The notes under the pieces are model-generated. The model had not been told where the DNA came from. It searched no databases and saw only the letters and a program-made list of their open reading frames with translations. Made by a program: the position numbers and the translations under genes. This document shows positions 10,401-19,999 of a DNA stretch of 64,000 nucleotides, in pieces (within the stretch, counting starts at the first letter, position 1; each line of letters begins with the position of its first letter). This DNA comes from Leuctra nigra (taxonomy: Eukaryota; Arthropoda; Insecta; Plecoptera; Leuctridae): NCBI GenBank assembly GCA_934045905.1, contig OW203769.1:18569705-18633704 (forward strand), in the 5' to 3' direction.

Positions 10401-11185
10401 AATGATTATGAGGATGATTGGGAGATGATGGTGAAGATTAGGTAAGGATGGAAGGTGGGAAGGAGGCGGTCGTGACCTATTAGTAGGGTACCTTCCCAGC
10501 ATTTGCCTGTCGACTGAGGGAATACCACGAAAAACCCCAGTCAGGAAGGACGGCCGCGGGAATCGAACCCGGGCCTCCGGAATACAAGTTCAGAGCGTTA
10601 CCACTCAGCCAACCTGGCATAGTCAAGCATTTTCGCATGCGGTTTCGATTCGAGAATAGGCACCGCATGGAACGCGGAAATCGATCTCACGCATGGGCGT
10701 CCCGGGGAGGGGGGGGGGGGGGGGGGGGGCGCTTGCCCAGTTCATTTTGTAACCAAAAAACAAAAAAAAACTATTTTAAAGTGTCAAAAACACAAAAAAT
10801 GCCCCTCGGGGCAGGTTTGAACAAGTTTGCTACCACTCCAAAGTGCCAAATTTAAAAAAATATTGATTATTTGAACAAAATACACCTCATAACGTATCAA
10901 AATTTATTCCAAAGTGTCCAAAACCCAAAAAAACGCACTGCGGGTAGAGTGAAGGGCGCGCCCCCACACCCCCCTTAACCCGTAGAATATTGTTCTTCTT
11001 GCTTTTTGCCCCCGCCTGGCAGAAATCCCACGGACGCCCATGATCTCATGTTATGTCAGAAGAAACTATGTGAACTTACTTTTCTTGCTTTTGTCGCCGC
11101 TTGCCGACGACGCATTTTGAAGAGCCAATGACAGGACGCAGACTCCCAGAATCATATGCAGAGTCGTCTTGGTGTTGGTCGTCAT
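4242..11185 (-). CDS. Secreted Snake-like trypsin-fold serine protease (S1A), six coding exons
   Basis: Joining 11185-11080, 9069-8915, 8311-8202, 7269-7010, 6302-6133 and 4409-4242 gives 969 nt, or 322 residues. Every join keeps phase (1, 0, 2, 1, 0) and uses GT-AG. Residues 1-28 form a signal peptide (hydrophobic core MILGVCVLSLAL). Next come a short CEKYGK..Y linker and the activation site SEIPL/IVGG (I73). The catalytic triad is complete: H117 in TAAHC, D168 in YHDIALVKL and S270 in GDSGGP. The D of GHDTCQ takes the position-189 role, which predicts cleavage after Arg or Lys. The PLIVGG motif and the CEKY linker fit the Snake/Persephone/venom-protease group of extracellular cascade enzymes. 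No clip domain is visible, so it is either absent or on an unseen alternative exon. The physiological substrate is unknown. A possible AATAAA (minus strand) lies at 3975-3980. Confidence 0.9.
4461..5137. mobile_element. Foldback/MITE element with TA target duplication, nested in a 5S SINE
   Basis: The ends are GTCCAGTCAAAT and ATTTGACTGGAC, flanked on both sides by TA (4459-4460 and 5138-5139). The arms extend inward more than 250 bp: CAAATTGCAACATTTGGTTT, TGCCCTCTACAACATATCC, CCGCGCACCGGAAGTACTTT and GGCAGAATTGTTCACCATCC all reappear inverted on the right. The centre is about 4790. There is no coding capacity. A TA duplication suggests mobilisation by a Tc1/mariner-type transposase. A half copy is at 12055-12295. 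Confidence 0.85.
5209..5638. mobile_element. Insertion in the 5S SINE with GTGTTGAAT-type ends
   Basis: The intact SINE reads GACCTCCCTCCACCTG. Here GACCTCCCTCC is followed by GGTGTTGAATCA, and about 430 bases later TGAATTCAACACTGCC is followed by TTCCTCCACCTG. This leaves a repeated (C/T)CCTCC as the probable target duplication and inverted ends GTGTTGAAT/ATTCAACAC. The product is unknown and it is probably non-autonomous. Confidence 0.6.
5835..6132 (-). repeat. Three extra tandem copies of the exon 5 3' half plus donor site (about 100 bp each)
   Basis: The block ACCTGACAGGTGYCATGGCCGYCCTTGAG recurs at 5835, 5931, 6031 and 6131. On the minus strand it is the end of exon 5 (GGHDTCQ) followed by GTAATAGCAACAAGTG. 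The copy at 6131 belongs to the functional exon; the other three have the donor but no acceptor. The copy nearest exon 6 is the most diverged (a base is lost near 5860). Confidence 0.9.
6133..6302 (-). CDS. Protease exon 5: region before the active serine
   Basis: Acceptor TTCTTCTCTAG before ACAGCCAAG, donor GTCAG before GTAATAG. It encodes QLDLIDSVKCNKSY, IIPSQLCAGILKGGHDTCQ. Phase 1 in, phase 0 out. Three partial copies of its 3' half and donor follow in the intron. Confidence 0.88.
7010..7269 (-). CDS. Protease exon 4: catalytic aspartate
   Basis: Acceptor GATGCAG before TGGCAAGG, donor TTCA before GTGAGG. It encodes VKLGDLHL, KIIKHPKF, YHDIALVKL (catalytic Asp), RPACLH and GYGRQSF. About 50 bases at its 5' end, acceptor included, are copied twice more in the intron upstream. 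Confidence 0.9.
7270..7480 (-). repeat. Two extra tandem copies of the exon 4 acceptor region (98 bp unit)
   Basis: CTTCTCGGTGAGGTGCAGATCG begins at 7221 (in the exon), 7319 and 7417, exactly 98 bp apart. Each unit holds the first ~50 coding bases of exon 4, the CAG acceptor and about 45 bases of intron (TACAAGCATGAGTCAGGAGG). Confidence 0.92.
7481..7690. mobile_element. MITE, same family as 2887-3080
   Basis: Opposed arms AAACGGTATTTGAACGAAAC and TTTCAAATACCGTTTTATG surround GGATTGGCTGCTGG-like and ATCAATCCTTGTTATTAT sequence. It lies in intron 3 of the protease, directly against the last exon 4 duplicate. Non-coding. Confidence 0.7.
7960..8135. mobile_element. MITE, degraded relative of 47949-48132
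   Basis: GCGGTATGTAAAAAACGGATTGGCTG on the left and TTTCTTTCGAATATTATATTTACTTCGGCCAAGTT on the right match the terminal arms of 47949-48132 (CCGTTTTTACTTTGGCCAAGTG). The middle, GATGACGTATTAACAGAGAC, matches its internal ACGTGTCATAGG area only loosely. Confidence 0.5.
8202..8311 (-). CDS. Protease exon 3: catalytic histidine
   Basis: Acceptor GCTCCAG, donor AA before GTACGTC. It encodes WLCGGSLISENFVLTAAHC with the catalytic His. Phase 0 in, phase 2 out; joining to exon 4 gives SSPEN-GKVRWVKLGD. Confidence 0.88.
8345..8695. repeat. TCATGATC-rich inverted-repeat element in protease intron 2
   Basis: Many TCATGATC/GATCATGATC palindromes (8366, 8391, 8503, 8651, 8663) are arranged in facing groups. 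AACTGGATCATGATC on the right mirrors GATCATGATCCAGTTC on the left, with TCGATTGCAATCGA-like cores between. It is probably a small foldback element. The following stretch, 8690-8790, shares GCCACACnCTGnAGT and GAGGTCATACTAGAGGTC with the element at 46184-46565. Confidence 0.6.
8915..9069 (-). CDS. Protease exon 2: linker and activation site
   Basis: Acceptor TTTCAG before TGTGCGAGAAG, donor CACCAG before GTGCGT. It carries the light-chain cysteine of SQCAISEIP, able to bridge to the protease domain, then LIVGGKTAG and EFPHQ. Its acceptor end is the source of the 52-bp tandem array next to it. Confidence 0.88.
9070..9805 (-). repeat. 14-copy, 52-bp minisatellite derived from the exon 2 acceptor
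   Basis: TATGACGTCAC recurs every 52 bp, with TGACGTCA starting at 9085 and then at each +52 to 9761 (14 copies). The unit, read on the minus strand, is intron sequence, then TGTTACAG or TGTTTCAG-like acceptor, then TGTGCGAGAAGTACGGGAAG, the first 20 coding bases of exon 2. Units differ by single bases (CTCC or TTCC; ACACTGTAAC or ACAATGTAAC). Confidence 0.95.
10190..10310 (-). repeat. Partial SINE copy
   Basis: CCGGATGAATGAGTGTGATAATTGG, TATGGACGGTGGGAAGGAG and CCTCCCAGCATTTGCCT match the body of the SINE at 10360-10622. The tRNA-like head is missing. Confidence 0.6.
10360..10622 (-). repeat. tRNA-derived SINE, most complete copy
   Basis: On the minus strand it begins with a tRNA-like head (about 10622-10550): an A-box GGTTGGCTGAGTGGTAACGC and a B-box GGGTTCGATTCCC. 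A unique body follows (GGCAAATGCTGGGAAGG, CACCTTCCATCCTTACC), then a CAT-rich trinucleotide tract, ACAGTGCGACGTTAAGCC and an A-run near 10345-10350. Related copies: 1965-2650, 10190-10310 and 51146-51300. The acceptor stem does not close well, so I call it SINE rather than a tRNA gene. Confidence 0.8.
10693..11041. mobile_element. MITE with a long G tract and 8-9 bp target duplication (protease intron 1)
   Basis: Inverted ends ATGGGCGTCC (10693-10702) and GGACGCCCAT (11032-11041). Flanks GATCTCACG and GATCTCATG give an imperfect 8-9 bp target duplication, as in hAT or Mutator-type elements. The left end is followed by about 20 G. It stops about 38 bases from the exon 1 donor. Confidence 0.75.
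11080..11185 (-). CDS. Protease exon 1: signal peptide
   Basis: ATG at 11185-11183, context GGACAATGA. It encodes MTTNTKTT, a hydrophobic core, and ASSASGDKSKK. The exon ends in phase 1 at AAAA before GTAAGT. The signal cleavage site is probably after ASSA. Confidence 0.85.
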
Positions 11186-11410
11186 TGTCCAAGACTGACG
11201 GCAATTGTTCTCTCGCCAATGAACAAAACGCTGTTTGTGCGTCAGAGCTGATAAGCTTTTATGCCAAAATGAACATTAAAGTCGAGTTATTTTCTTAACG
11301 ACAAACAACAAAATATTAAATATAATTTTCATCAAAATGTTAAATATGTAGGTACTACCTACATTATATATTTCTGTAGTTGGTAACACAATATTATTTC
11401 AACCAAACAT

Positions 11411-12037
11411 AGTGCAGTCCATAAAACGCAATTTAGGGGTCAATAGTGCAAATAGTGATAGAACCACGAAAATTTGTGTACTTACTAATTCGACCATGAG
11501 AAATCCAAAAATGTATGGCCCCAAACTAAATTCCCGCAACTTTTGGAGTAATTAATAAATTAAGTCATACTTTTTAGTAAAATTATCAAATAACATGCTG
11601 TTTTCAAGTAATTCAAACACATAATATAAGTACCTTGATTCAATCAGGCCTTCTAGATTTTGAATGAAAGACCAGGCACTACAAGTATGTAGTAGCCAAC
11701 AAGAGCGAAGACAAATTAAGGATTTGGAGACTGATTTTAATTTTTTAATTATTTAATTGAAGTATAAATTAATCAAATTTTTATGAAACAATTGACGGTT
11801 TATATTTTAAATAACAATCATATATAATATTTAATTTTAAAATTTCCAAAAAGTCGCCAATTTCTTTTTGTCATTTGACATTTAGTTGTTTAATTTAATT
11901 AGTTAATAACTCCGAAAGTTGCAGGAATTCAGCTTGGGGCCATACATTTTTGAATTTCTCATGGTCGAATTAGTTAGTACTCAAATTTTCATGTCTCTAT
12001 CTCTATTTGCACTATTGTTCGGTTTATGGACTACACT
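11411..12037. mobile_element. Foldback element, about 627 bp
   Basis: AGTGCAGTCCATAAA at the left mirrors TTTATGGACTACACT at the right. Inside, TTCGACCATGAGAAATCC, AAAATGTATGGCCCC and AACTTTTGGAG are matched by GGGGCCATACATTTTTGAA, TTTCTCATGGTCGAAT and CCGAAAGTTGC. Arms are about 160 bp around an AT-rich core. Non-coding. Confidence 0.85.
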
Positions 12038-12054
12038 ACTAGGTATTTGTGTAA

Positions 12055-12295
12055 ATTTAGGACGGTGAACAATTCTGATCAGTTTCGTCAAAATCAGAGT
12101 TGCATGAAAAAAGTTTTTTGCACGATGAAATAAACATAGAAAATTAACTTAAAAAGTGATTAAAATTTACTTCTCTTGAACGGATTTTAAATATGTTGTA
12201 GAGGGCAATTTTCTGAAAAGAATGATACCAAAAAACTTAATGTTGCAATTTTTTCTGGTTTTGGACATTTTTAAGCCTGATTTGACTGGATTTAC
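12055..12295. repeat. Half copy of the 4461-5137 foldback family
   Basis: GGACGGTGAACAATTCTG, AATCAGAGTTGCATGAAAAAA, ATATGTTGTAGAGGGCAATTTT and CTGATTTGACTGGA correspond in order to the right arm of 4461-5137. The left arm is absent. The following 12296-12790 has no feature I can support. Confidence 0.75.
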
Positions 12296-12799
12296 TTAAA
12301 GCCACCTAAAACCTTCAAATTGCTTTAAACAATGTTTAATACCGGAAGTTTCATTCTGTCCGCCGCCATCTTTAATCATGGTAGAAATAAGTAGTGAAAG
12401 ATCTCCAAATTTTCAAATAATCCGTTAATAAAATATTTCGGCTTTAAAATGTAGAAACTATAATATTACAATTATTGTTTTATTGCTTACCATAACTTGT
12501 ACTTACCTATACTGTTTACAATGTATTATCGGCTCAAAATCATTGAAAACAAAATCAATTTAGAATTTGAAATAATGCGCGAAATAGGAAGTCGCTGGGA
12601 AGAAGCCTAAGCACAAGCCACACGGTTGCACATGGCAAAAGCCCATGCTACACGATGACCTTCAAATCGTTCTCTCGTTAAGTTCCATAATTTCACACGC
12701 GCTTTTCCCGCAAAAGGTCCATTGATCAATCAATTCAAGATCAAGTGATCAATTCCTTCCCGCCCCACTCACCACGAAACTTCTTTTAAAAGTCATAAA

Positions 12800-13480
12800 A
12801 GTAGGATCAATTTTTTATTATTATATCAACTAATGTACAATTAAATAACTCCATCCAACTAATGTCGGGTTGGGGGTGGAGGTAGCTCCACCTTCCTCTA
12901 GGGCCTCCTGGGATGCCGAAGTCGGCCGGCCATTCCAACTTCTTCCCCGTCGTCTTCTTCCTCATCGCCTTCACTATCCTCTGAATCCTCCACCTGCCGC
13001 TCCACCAATTAATTCCATCTTTCTATGTCTTCCCACCACTTCTCTCTTTTTACTCTCCCCCAATCTTCACTTCTCTCCGCAACATCCTCTTCAATGCCGT
13101 CCATCCACTTCGTCCTCGGACGCCCAGCCTTCTTTTTCTTCACTTGTTTTCCCTTCTCAAATTCTCTTCTAGGAATTCTCTCCACTCCCACTCTTTTCAT
13201 GTGCCCGAACCATCTCAACCTCTCTCGACTTATCTTCAAACTTAACTTCTCCACTCCCAAGTCCTGTCTTATCTTCTTACTCCTGATTTTATCCAATTTG
13301 GTCACTCCAGCCACCCCTCTTAAAAACTTCATCTGTGATGCCTGGATTTCTGCTATTTCTCTTCTGCCTATTGGCCATGTTACCGCCCCATATGTCAGGA
13401 TTGGGATATAGTACATCTTGTATATCAGTAGTTTGCACCTCATTGGTATACCCTCCTTCCATATCAGCTTCCGAACAAAT
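12800..13480 (-). mobile_element. 5'-truncated non-LTR retrotransposon (RTE-like), C-terminal end
   Basis: A minus-strand open frame from about 13475 to 13009 reads MRCKLLIYKMYYIPILTYG, then RLRWFGHMKRVGVERIPRRE and GRPRTKWMDGIEEDVAER. This is the region after the reverse transcriptase fingers found at the end of RTE/BovB-type LINE proteins. The catalytic YADD/FADD block is missing, so the copy is dead. A GA-rich tail runs to about 12860. The 5' break abuts the (ATATGTACAA)n repeat at 13483-13540. Confidence 0.8.
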
Positions 13481-13482
13481 TG

Positions 13483-13540
13483 GTAAATATGTACAAATAT
13501 GTAATATGTACAAATATGTACAAATATGAACAAATATGTA
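13483..13540. repeat. ATATGTACAA-type short tandem repeat
   Basis: Five to six units of AAATATGTACA with single-base variation, directly beside the 5' break of the LINE fragment. No other feature is visible from here to about 14700, apart from GCTTGGCAGTATTTTTACAAGTG near 13890, which resembles the end motif shared by several foldbacks. Confidence 0.7.
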
Positions 13541-14759
13541 TGAAAATTCTTACGTGAATAGTATTGGTATGTAGGTATGACGAAATTTCATTCCAGATTT
13601 TGTAAAATTCGAAACGAAGAATAGTGACAAAACACGTCGTTTACACATACAAAATTAATTTCATGAAGCGTTAAATGAAATTTCACTGGATATTTTGGCG
13701 GAAAATTTGGCAATCACAATCGATTGTAAAAATTACAATCGATGCTTCTTCACAGCTAATGAAAAGCAGTTTTACGCACAAAAATAGTTTCATCATTATC
13801 TTTGGTTCGATCCATTACTGTTTAATACTAATATTTATTGGAGAAGTACGCATAGGTTATAGTATCTATTGACAAAATCCTTGGGTGTGTGGAGTTGCTT
13901 GGCAGTATTTTTACAAGTGTTGAATCATGTTGAATATGTGATGCGGATCTGTGAAAAGGAACCTGTGGGTGAAGGATAGTGATTGCCAGCTTTTTATCTC
14001 TTTGGAAAGAGGAAAAAATTAGGAATAAATCATAAAAAAAATATTAAATTCTGATAGTAAAAAAGAGTTGTATATTTCTACATTTTATTATTCGAAAACT
14101 TACAAAGCAGGAAAAATGAATTTAAAGTAAGGCGACAGGCTTTTACATATTTTTGTTTAGATTTTTTTTTAAGTATTTGTATTCACAGAGATTAAAGCAA
14201 AAATCACGAGGTAGCAGATAAAGCCATAATATGAAAATCGATAAAATAGCATTTTTAACATATTTAACATTTTGCAGCAAACTTACTCTAGCACCCACAG
14301 AAAAATAACATTATATCATAATGTTTAAAATATCTCCCAAAGATACTCATTTAATAATTATTCTATCAAATACTTTTACCTCATGTGGAATAAATGAAAT
14401 GAGTAATCGGCCATTCCATGGCAGACAAATTATTTTGAGAAAAAATAAATGTTGCTAAATTTGGAATGTTTCTGGCCTAAATTATAGTAAAAATACCAAG
14501 GAATCTGAATATGAACTTGGTTTTCTTGTATCTGAAGAGATACATTTGTGGCAACCGTTTCTAATGGATGTTTGTCCAACACTTCAAACTAGTGAAAAAT
14601 ACCATTAAGTTGGCATCTATGTATTACTGATTTTACTGCCAAAAAACACACCTCTGAAGAATTTTTTCAATGTGGGGATCCTTGCTGAGAATTTAGAAGC
14701 CTCCAGTCTTCAAGAGGGGTGAGTTTTAAAAGTGTATTTCTCATTTGAATATATTCATC

Positions 14760-16905
14760 ACTCGAATTGTCCCACCCGTAACAAGAAAACATGTATAAGT
14801 TCAATAGATGGTCCACATTTGCTAACAAGAATTCTTGAGTGGTAAATTTTCTGTTCGTGGTGTTCCCCTAACATCATCCAATACTCGCATATGAGATTTT
14901 TCAAAGCCCAGTGCTTCAAATAAGCGTTACGGGCTGGACATTTTCATGTGTTACGGGTGGGACACTACATACAATTCCAATTGTACTAGGAAAACGCTCT
15001 GTGTAACGCGTTGATGAGCGAGCACGGACACGCGCAACACCTCGAACCGAAATTATGTCTATCGAAAATATCATTAAAAGCCAATAATTCTTGAATTTCG
15101 TCAGACTCAAGTATAAAAATCTCAAAATTGTCCTAAAACATTAGTCCCAATAACCATGCAAAGCTTGAACCTTTTGAACCTTTCTGATTGAACTGTTCCT
15201 CGTTAATATTCAAAAATCACAGGATCTCTTAAAAAAAATAGATCTGGGACCACTCATATGATATTATTGTGTACTTACACAATATTAGATCGATCAGTTG
15301 AATGGTCATATCAGTTTCATACGTTTGAAAGTTTCTACTCTTACTACCTTGGAACTATAAAGAGTCGAAGTAGCCGTGATCAACATTTTCGAGAAATTTG
15401 ACAGCCAACACGCAAAATGTCCGTAAAACGTCAATAACTTTTGGATTTAAACATAGATTAGTCTGAAAATTGTCAAAAATGCAGATAATGTTAGTCCCAA
15501 TGACCATGCAAAGTTTTAAGTTGATCAGTCATACGGTTCAAGTTTAAATTTAAAAAAATGACATAAAAGATTTTTTTAAATTTTAACCAATGGGAGGATT
15601 TGGCTGAAACTTTGTAAGATTTGGTACAATGTTGGTCGCCATGACTTGTCAAAATTTCAAATTGATCGGAACTACCAATCGAAAGATATTTTTTTTTAAA
15701 TTTGAACCAATCACATGAGCCCGTTCAAAAACGATCCCAGGGACCGCATAGATTACGTTAGTATATGTGCAAAATTTCAGATCGATTGGTTGTGCCGTTT
15801 GACCTGGGCAGTGAACACACACAAAAAAAAAAAAAAAAAACACACAGAGAAAGTGCCGTAAGTGTACCGTGGTGACGCTCGCTCAATAATGTCAAAACTT
15901 GTCTCTGAACTTTTTCCCAAAGAGAGGAAGCAATGCATGCTTATTTGCATTAAACGGGGAACAATTTATTTCTTAAAAATCACTAGATTTTGTTTAAAAA
16001 ATTTTAAAATTTAAATAATTAAAAGTAGATATTGCAGTTATAATTTAAATGAGCCTATTCGCATCCCATATTATAATGTCCTACTTATTGCAGATCATGA
16101 GCTCAATCAATGAAGAATCTGATGAATACTTAGTGATCTACATGAAGGCCCGTGGCAACTATTGGGATTGGATCGATGTCATCGATCAGTGATATAAAAG
16201 CAGACAAGCATCTGTAGTTTGCAAAAACCGTGGGCAGTTTAAGTTTTAAGTGTTACTATTTGTAAACTAAATAATATATCATAACTAGAAGATTGGATGC
16301 CAGAATTCACAGCATTTCATTCAACTTTTCAATTCTGACTTAAATTTGAAATGAACAATTTTCCTTACTCTAATTGAATAGAAATTGTTATATTATTGGG
16401 TAATTAGTAATTTTCAAATGTCTTATTATGTCAAAAATTGTACATGTGAACTTTCTAACTGTTATTTCTTAACCGAATTACATAAAAAATCTTTATAAAT
16501 CCACTTTTGGACTATATTATTCACACTGGTCCCGCCCGTAACATTTCCTTGTCCAGCCCGTAACGGTGTTCAAGAAGTCACTAGAGTCATAAAATGCAAG
16601 CAATCAACATGTCCCAATGAAATTATATTGCTTTAACATGTCATTAGTTGAAAAAAAATACTAGTACACCATATTGATTCAAGATTCACAGAGTTTCTTG
16701 CTGATTCATGAGGGATTTTCAGGGAGGGTTCAAATGTGTCCCACCGGTAACTCATGTTTAACAATTTTTTGTGTGAAAACCAATGGATGCAATCAAACAA
16801 AATTTTCACAGCTTATACCTAATATAGAGATATATTAATGGTAAAATTTTGAGAGCTTAAACTACATTCTACATGATTTTACAATGTCCCAACCCGTAAC
16901 GATGG
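14760..16905. mobile_element. Probable DNA transposon remnant marked by GTCCCACCCGTAAC iterons
   Basis: Variants of GTCCCACCCGTAAC occur at about 14769, 16533, 16551, 16739 and 16884 on the plus strand and at about 14934 and 14951 on the minus strand. They cluster at the two ends of a block of about 2.1 kb. This resembles subterminal transposase-binding repeats. No transposase frame is seen. The block contains the family A insertion 14984-15890. The ends are not defined. Confidence 0.45.
14984..15890 (+). repeat. Family A dispersed repeat, copy 1
   Basis: It starts with AGGAAAACGCTCTGTGTAACGCGTTGATGAGCGAGCACGG-type sequence and ends near GACGCTCGCTCAATAATG. Inside are degenerate blocks such as ACCATGCAAAGTTTTAAGTTGATC, CAATAACTTTTGGATTTAAAC and TGCAAAATTTCAGATCGATTGG, plus an A18-type run near 15823. 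Other copies: 36836-37796, 40849-41641, 42930-43731 (inverted) and 50553-51130. There is no coding frame and the class is unknown. Confidence 0.7.
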
Positions 16906-17772
16906 AATAGCCGTAATGCCTTTCCTAATGTCTTTCAATTACATTAAAACTACTTATTATGTTACAATCTTGTTCATATATTGAATATTACCATAGTTGT
17001 AGATTTTTTAAGGAATTTTTGATACACAATTTTCATTGGTATAATTTGGAGGCAATTTTAATGATGTAAGTTAAGGTAGCGTACAACATAAATGCCACAT
17101 TTTTACACTATAGTAAACAAGCTATGATATTAATGACATAAAAGGAACACATAAATATACCATAATACACTATTACAGATTGCTAAAATAATTTTTATAG
17201 ACACGGTAGATCTGTCAAAAACTGATTAATACAAGATTTTTTCCTTTACACACACGTTGCATAATCTATACACGATTCAAGATTTTAAGAAAACAAACAA
17301 TCAAAAAAAATTTACTTCTAGTATTGGGTAGAGAAAACATTGCAATAATAGTTGAAAATTTCGTATTTAGAGGCTGTTTTCCAATATTTCGTGCTCCGTC
17401 CATGGTTATCATAGTTATTTATTGCTAATATTCTTATGCAGCTACTAAATTAGGCGCACGCAATATAAAATAAACCACTTATATTATTCAATAATCAAAT
17501 TATTTCAGAAATAGAAACTTGACATAATGTGAAGAGGACATAACCTTGTATAGATTGATTAATACACTAGACGGATTCGACTTGAATGCTGCATTAAAGG
17601 CACATGCGTACAGCCGCACTCCCTGAATCATGTTTCAGTGGAATACAAGTTGTAATGCTCGCTATTTAGACATATCGATTGCAATTGTTCACAATCTGTT
17701 AAGAATATCGAAGACTGCGTATTAACAGGTTGCGCTTGATGCGATCTTGATGGAACATATGACACATGCGAA
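16905..17772 (-). other. 3' flank of ZNF1 with vestigial finger sequence
   Basis: This stretch matches 22540-23393 (flank of ZNF2) and, from about 17450 on, 39148-39590 (flank of ZNF3). Close to the stop codon it still reads like more zinc-finger code: TTCGCATGTGTCATATGTTCC corresponds to FACVICS. It is therefore probably transcribed 3' UTR made from former coding sequence. Confidence 0.7.
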
Positions 17773-19020
17773 TTAACTCTCTCCGGAATGCTTGCGCAGG
17801 TGACGTACAAGTTCGTACTTAGTGTGAGATCCATAGTCACACTGTGCGCATTGGAACTTCTTCTCCTGTGTATGTCTACGTTTGTGTTCGACCAGATGAC
17901 TACTGCGGGCACATGTGAACGTGCATATGTCACAAGCATATGGCCTCTCTCCGGAATGAACGCGCAAGTGAACTACAAGATTTCTTCTCTCGTGAGATCC
18001 ATAGTCACACTGGTTGCATTTAAATCTCTGCTTCTTTGAATGACGACGTTTGTGTCGTGTCAGATTACCACTTGCGGCGGTCTTGAATGAGCAGACGTCG
18101 CATGCATAAGGTCGCTCTCCTGAATGAATACGCTGGTGTCTTACAAGTGTGTACTTCTCATGTGTACTATAAGCACACTGGCCACATTGATGCTTCTTCT
18201 TCAAGGAATGACGTCTCTTGTGCTGAGCAAGGTTGTTTTTAGATTTACCCTGGTAACTGCAGAGTTCACAAGAGTAGAGCGAGTCTCTGGGAGGAACGAG
18301 GCTGTTGTTTAGTGGATCTGTGTCTTGACTTGGTTCAGTGTGATCCTCGCTAGAAGACGGCAGAGTGTTGCTTGAACTGCAGGTTGAATCACATCGGGTG
18401 AGAAACACAGAGCACTTGTTCACTTGGTACTTCTTCAAGGCATGACTCAGCTTGTGATCCACAAGGTTCCGTTTGGAGTTACACTGGTAACTGCAGAGTT
18501 CACAAGAGTAGAGCAAGTCTCCGGGAAGCTGGCTGGTTCCTGGTTGATCCATATCAACAACATGGCCGGGATCGTTATCCTCGCTAGAAGACGGCAGAGT
18601 GTTGCTTGAACTGCAGGTTGAATCACATCTGTTCAGAAACACGGAACACTGCCTCACTTGGTTCATCTGCAAGGAATGACTGAACTTGTGTTCGGCATGG
18701 GAGCATTCGAAGTAAGTGTTGAAACTGCAGATGGAGCACGAATAGATCTTCTCTATGGTGTGAGCAACAAGTGGATCTGTGTCTTGACTTGGTTGAATGT
18801 GGACACCGTTATCCTCGTTAGGTAATTCAGTGTCATCAAGTTCAGATTTAATGGGAATATTCAAAGAGTCTTCGCTGATATTTAGTTGTAGTTCTATCAA
18901 ACCGTCTTCTGTTGACTGGATAGATGAAGCTGAAGTAACATGGTATTTCAATTCGATACTAGAATCTTCTTCATCATCTGGCTCAGTTTTAATCATGATG
19001 TTGCTGGGATGCTGCGCCAT
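17773..19020 (-). CDS. C2H2 zinc-finger protein ZNF1, 415 residues
   Basis: ATG at 19020-19018 (MAQHPSNIMIKTEP), stop TAA at 17775-17773. The N-terminus is acidic with two SUMO-type psi-K-x-E motifs (IKTE, IKSE). Eight C2H2 fingers follow. Finger a (YSCSICSF..) and finger b (YSCELCSYQ) are each followed by a repeated CSVFL.RCDSTCSSSNTLP spacer. Fingers c to h are contiguous, with linkers HSGERPY, HSKKQRF and HTQEKKF. The fold predicts a nuclear DNA-binding regulator; the target is unknown. A TTTGTTGCAG acceptor lies just before the ATG, so a 5' UTR exon is expected upstream. The start was chosen after that acceptor; the open frame continues in the intron to 19071. Paralogues are ZNF2 and ZNF3. 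Confidence 0.88.
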   Translation of the reverse strand: MAQHPSNIMIKTEPDDEEDSSIELKYHVTSASSIQSTEDGLIELQLNISEDSLNIPIKSELDDTELPNEDNGVHIQPSQDTDPLVAHTIEKIYSCSICSFNTYFECSHAEHKFSHSLQMNQVRQCSVFLNRCDSTCSSSNTLPSSSEDNDPGHVVDMDQPGTSQLPGDLLYSCELCSYQCNSKRNLVDHKLSHALKKYQVNKCSVFLTRCDSTCSSSNTLPSSSEDHTEPSQDTDPLNNSLVPPRDSLYSCELCSYQGKSKNNLAQHKRRHSLKKKHQCGQCAYSTHEKYTLVRHQRIHSGERPYACDVCSFKTAASGNLTRHKRRHSKKQRFKCNQCDYGSHERRNLVVHLRVHSGERPYACDICTFTCARSSHLVEHKRRHTQEKKFQCAQCDYGSHTKYELVRHLRKHSGES

Positions 19021-19655
19021 TATATATTTCCTCTCTGCAACAAATAAAGAACCGAGATTATACACCAACAACAGGTTGGATATCTGAGTTGCGGTAGTAA
19101 AGTATCGAAACTGGTATGATTGAATGTGCCAAATTTCATGAAAATCAAAGAAGGTAAAAAAAATGTTTTTATTTTCGTTGGTTTGTTTGGAAATTAGTAA
19201 TCACTTATTAGTGTGGAAAGTAATTTTATACGTTTTGTTTACGATCAACAACATCTTCCTTCCAGCCATGTTCTATTTTTGGTTAAAATGGAACATATTT
19301 TGACGCCATATTAATTGAGATCGGTCTGAACCCGTATAATAGACATTAACGTATATATAGCGTACGAGGCAAGAGTTAATTAATTATTAATATTATTAAT
19401 TATACATTACAAAATAATAATAACGAGGAAAACGCTCAGTGTAACGCGATGAAGAGCGAGCACATACGTGCAAAATCTCCAGGTAAAAATGATACACGAT
19501 ACGACACGATACAATTTTCTTTGCGACTTGTCAACTTCCGTGTTTATATACACTCTGGTTCTGGAAGAACTGAATAACATTACTTACTGTCTTGACTTGG
19601 GTTCTTTAAAAATACTTTATTACACAACTCGTTCTAAAATCTTAAAATGGCAATA

Positions 19656-19656
19656 A

Positions 19657-19690
<34 letters not shown>
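19656..19690. repeat. (TA)n microsatellite
   Basis: About 15 TA units. The mirrored locus near 36000 lacks this expansion. Confidence 0.9.
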
Positions 19691-19999
19691 TTGATACATT
19701 TTAAGGTTGAAAATACTTATCATTATGGCATATTGGTCTTGAGAAGATATTTTAAATTAAGAACTAATAAAACCCATCAAGTGTTGCAAATGTTTTTGAA
19801 AATTTTCATGAAAGTTTGCATGAACATTTTCAAAGTCATGAATTTTTTAAAAAACAGGAAATATTTTACTTTTGAATGTAATGCATATTTGTTTTATATG
19901 AAAATCATTGTATTTAAATCCTACAGCCTGTATTTGACTTCCAATTTAATGTATGGGTAGGTACTTAAGGAGGTACAGCGAGTCCATGATTTTATGTAA

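Noticed and set aside
10553..10622. Functional tRNA gene
   Set aside because: The acceptor and T stems do not pair well, and the sequence continues into a shared SINE body with other copies.
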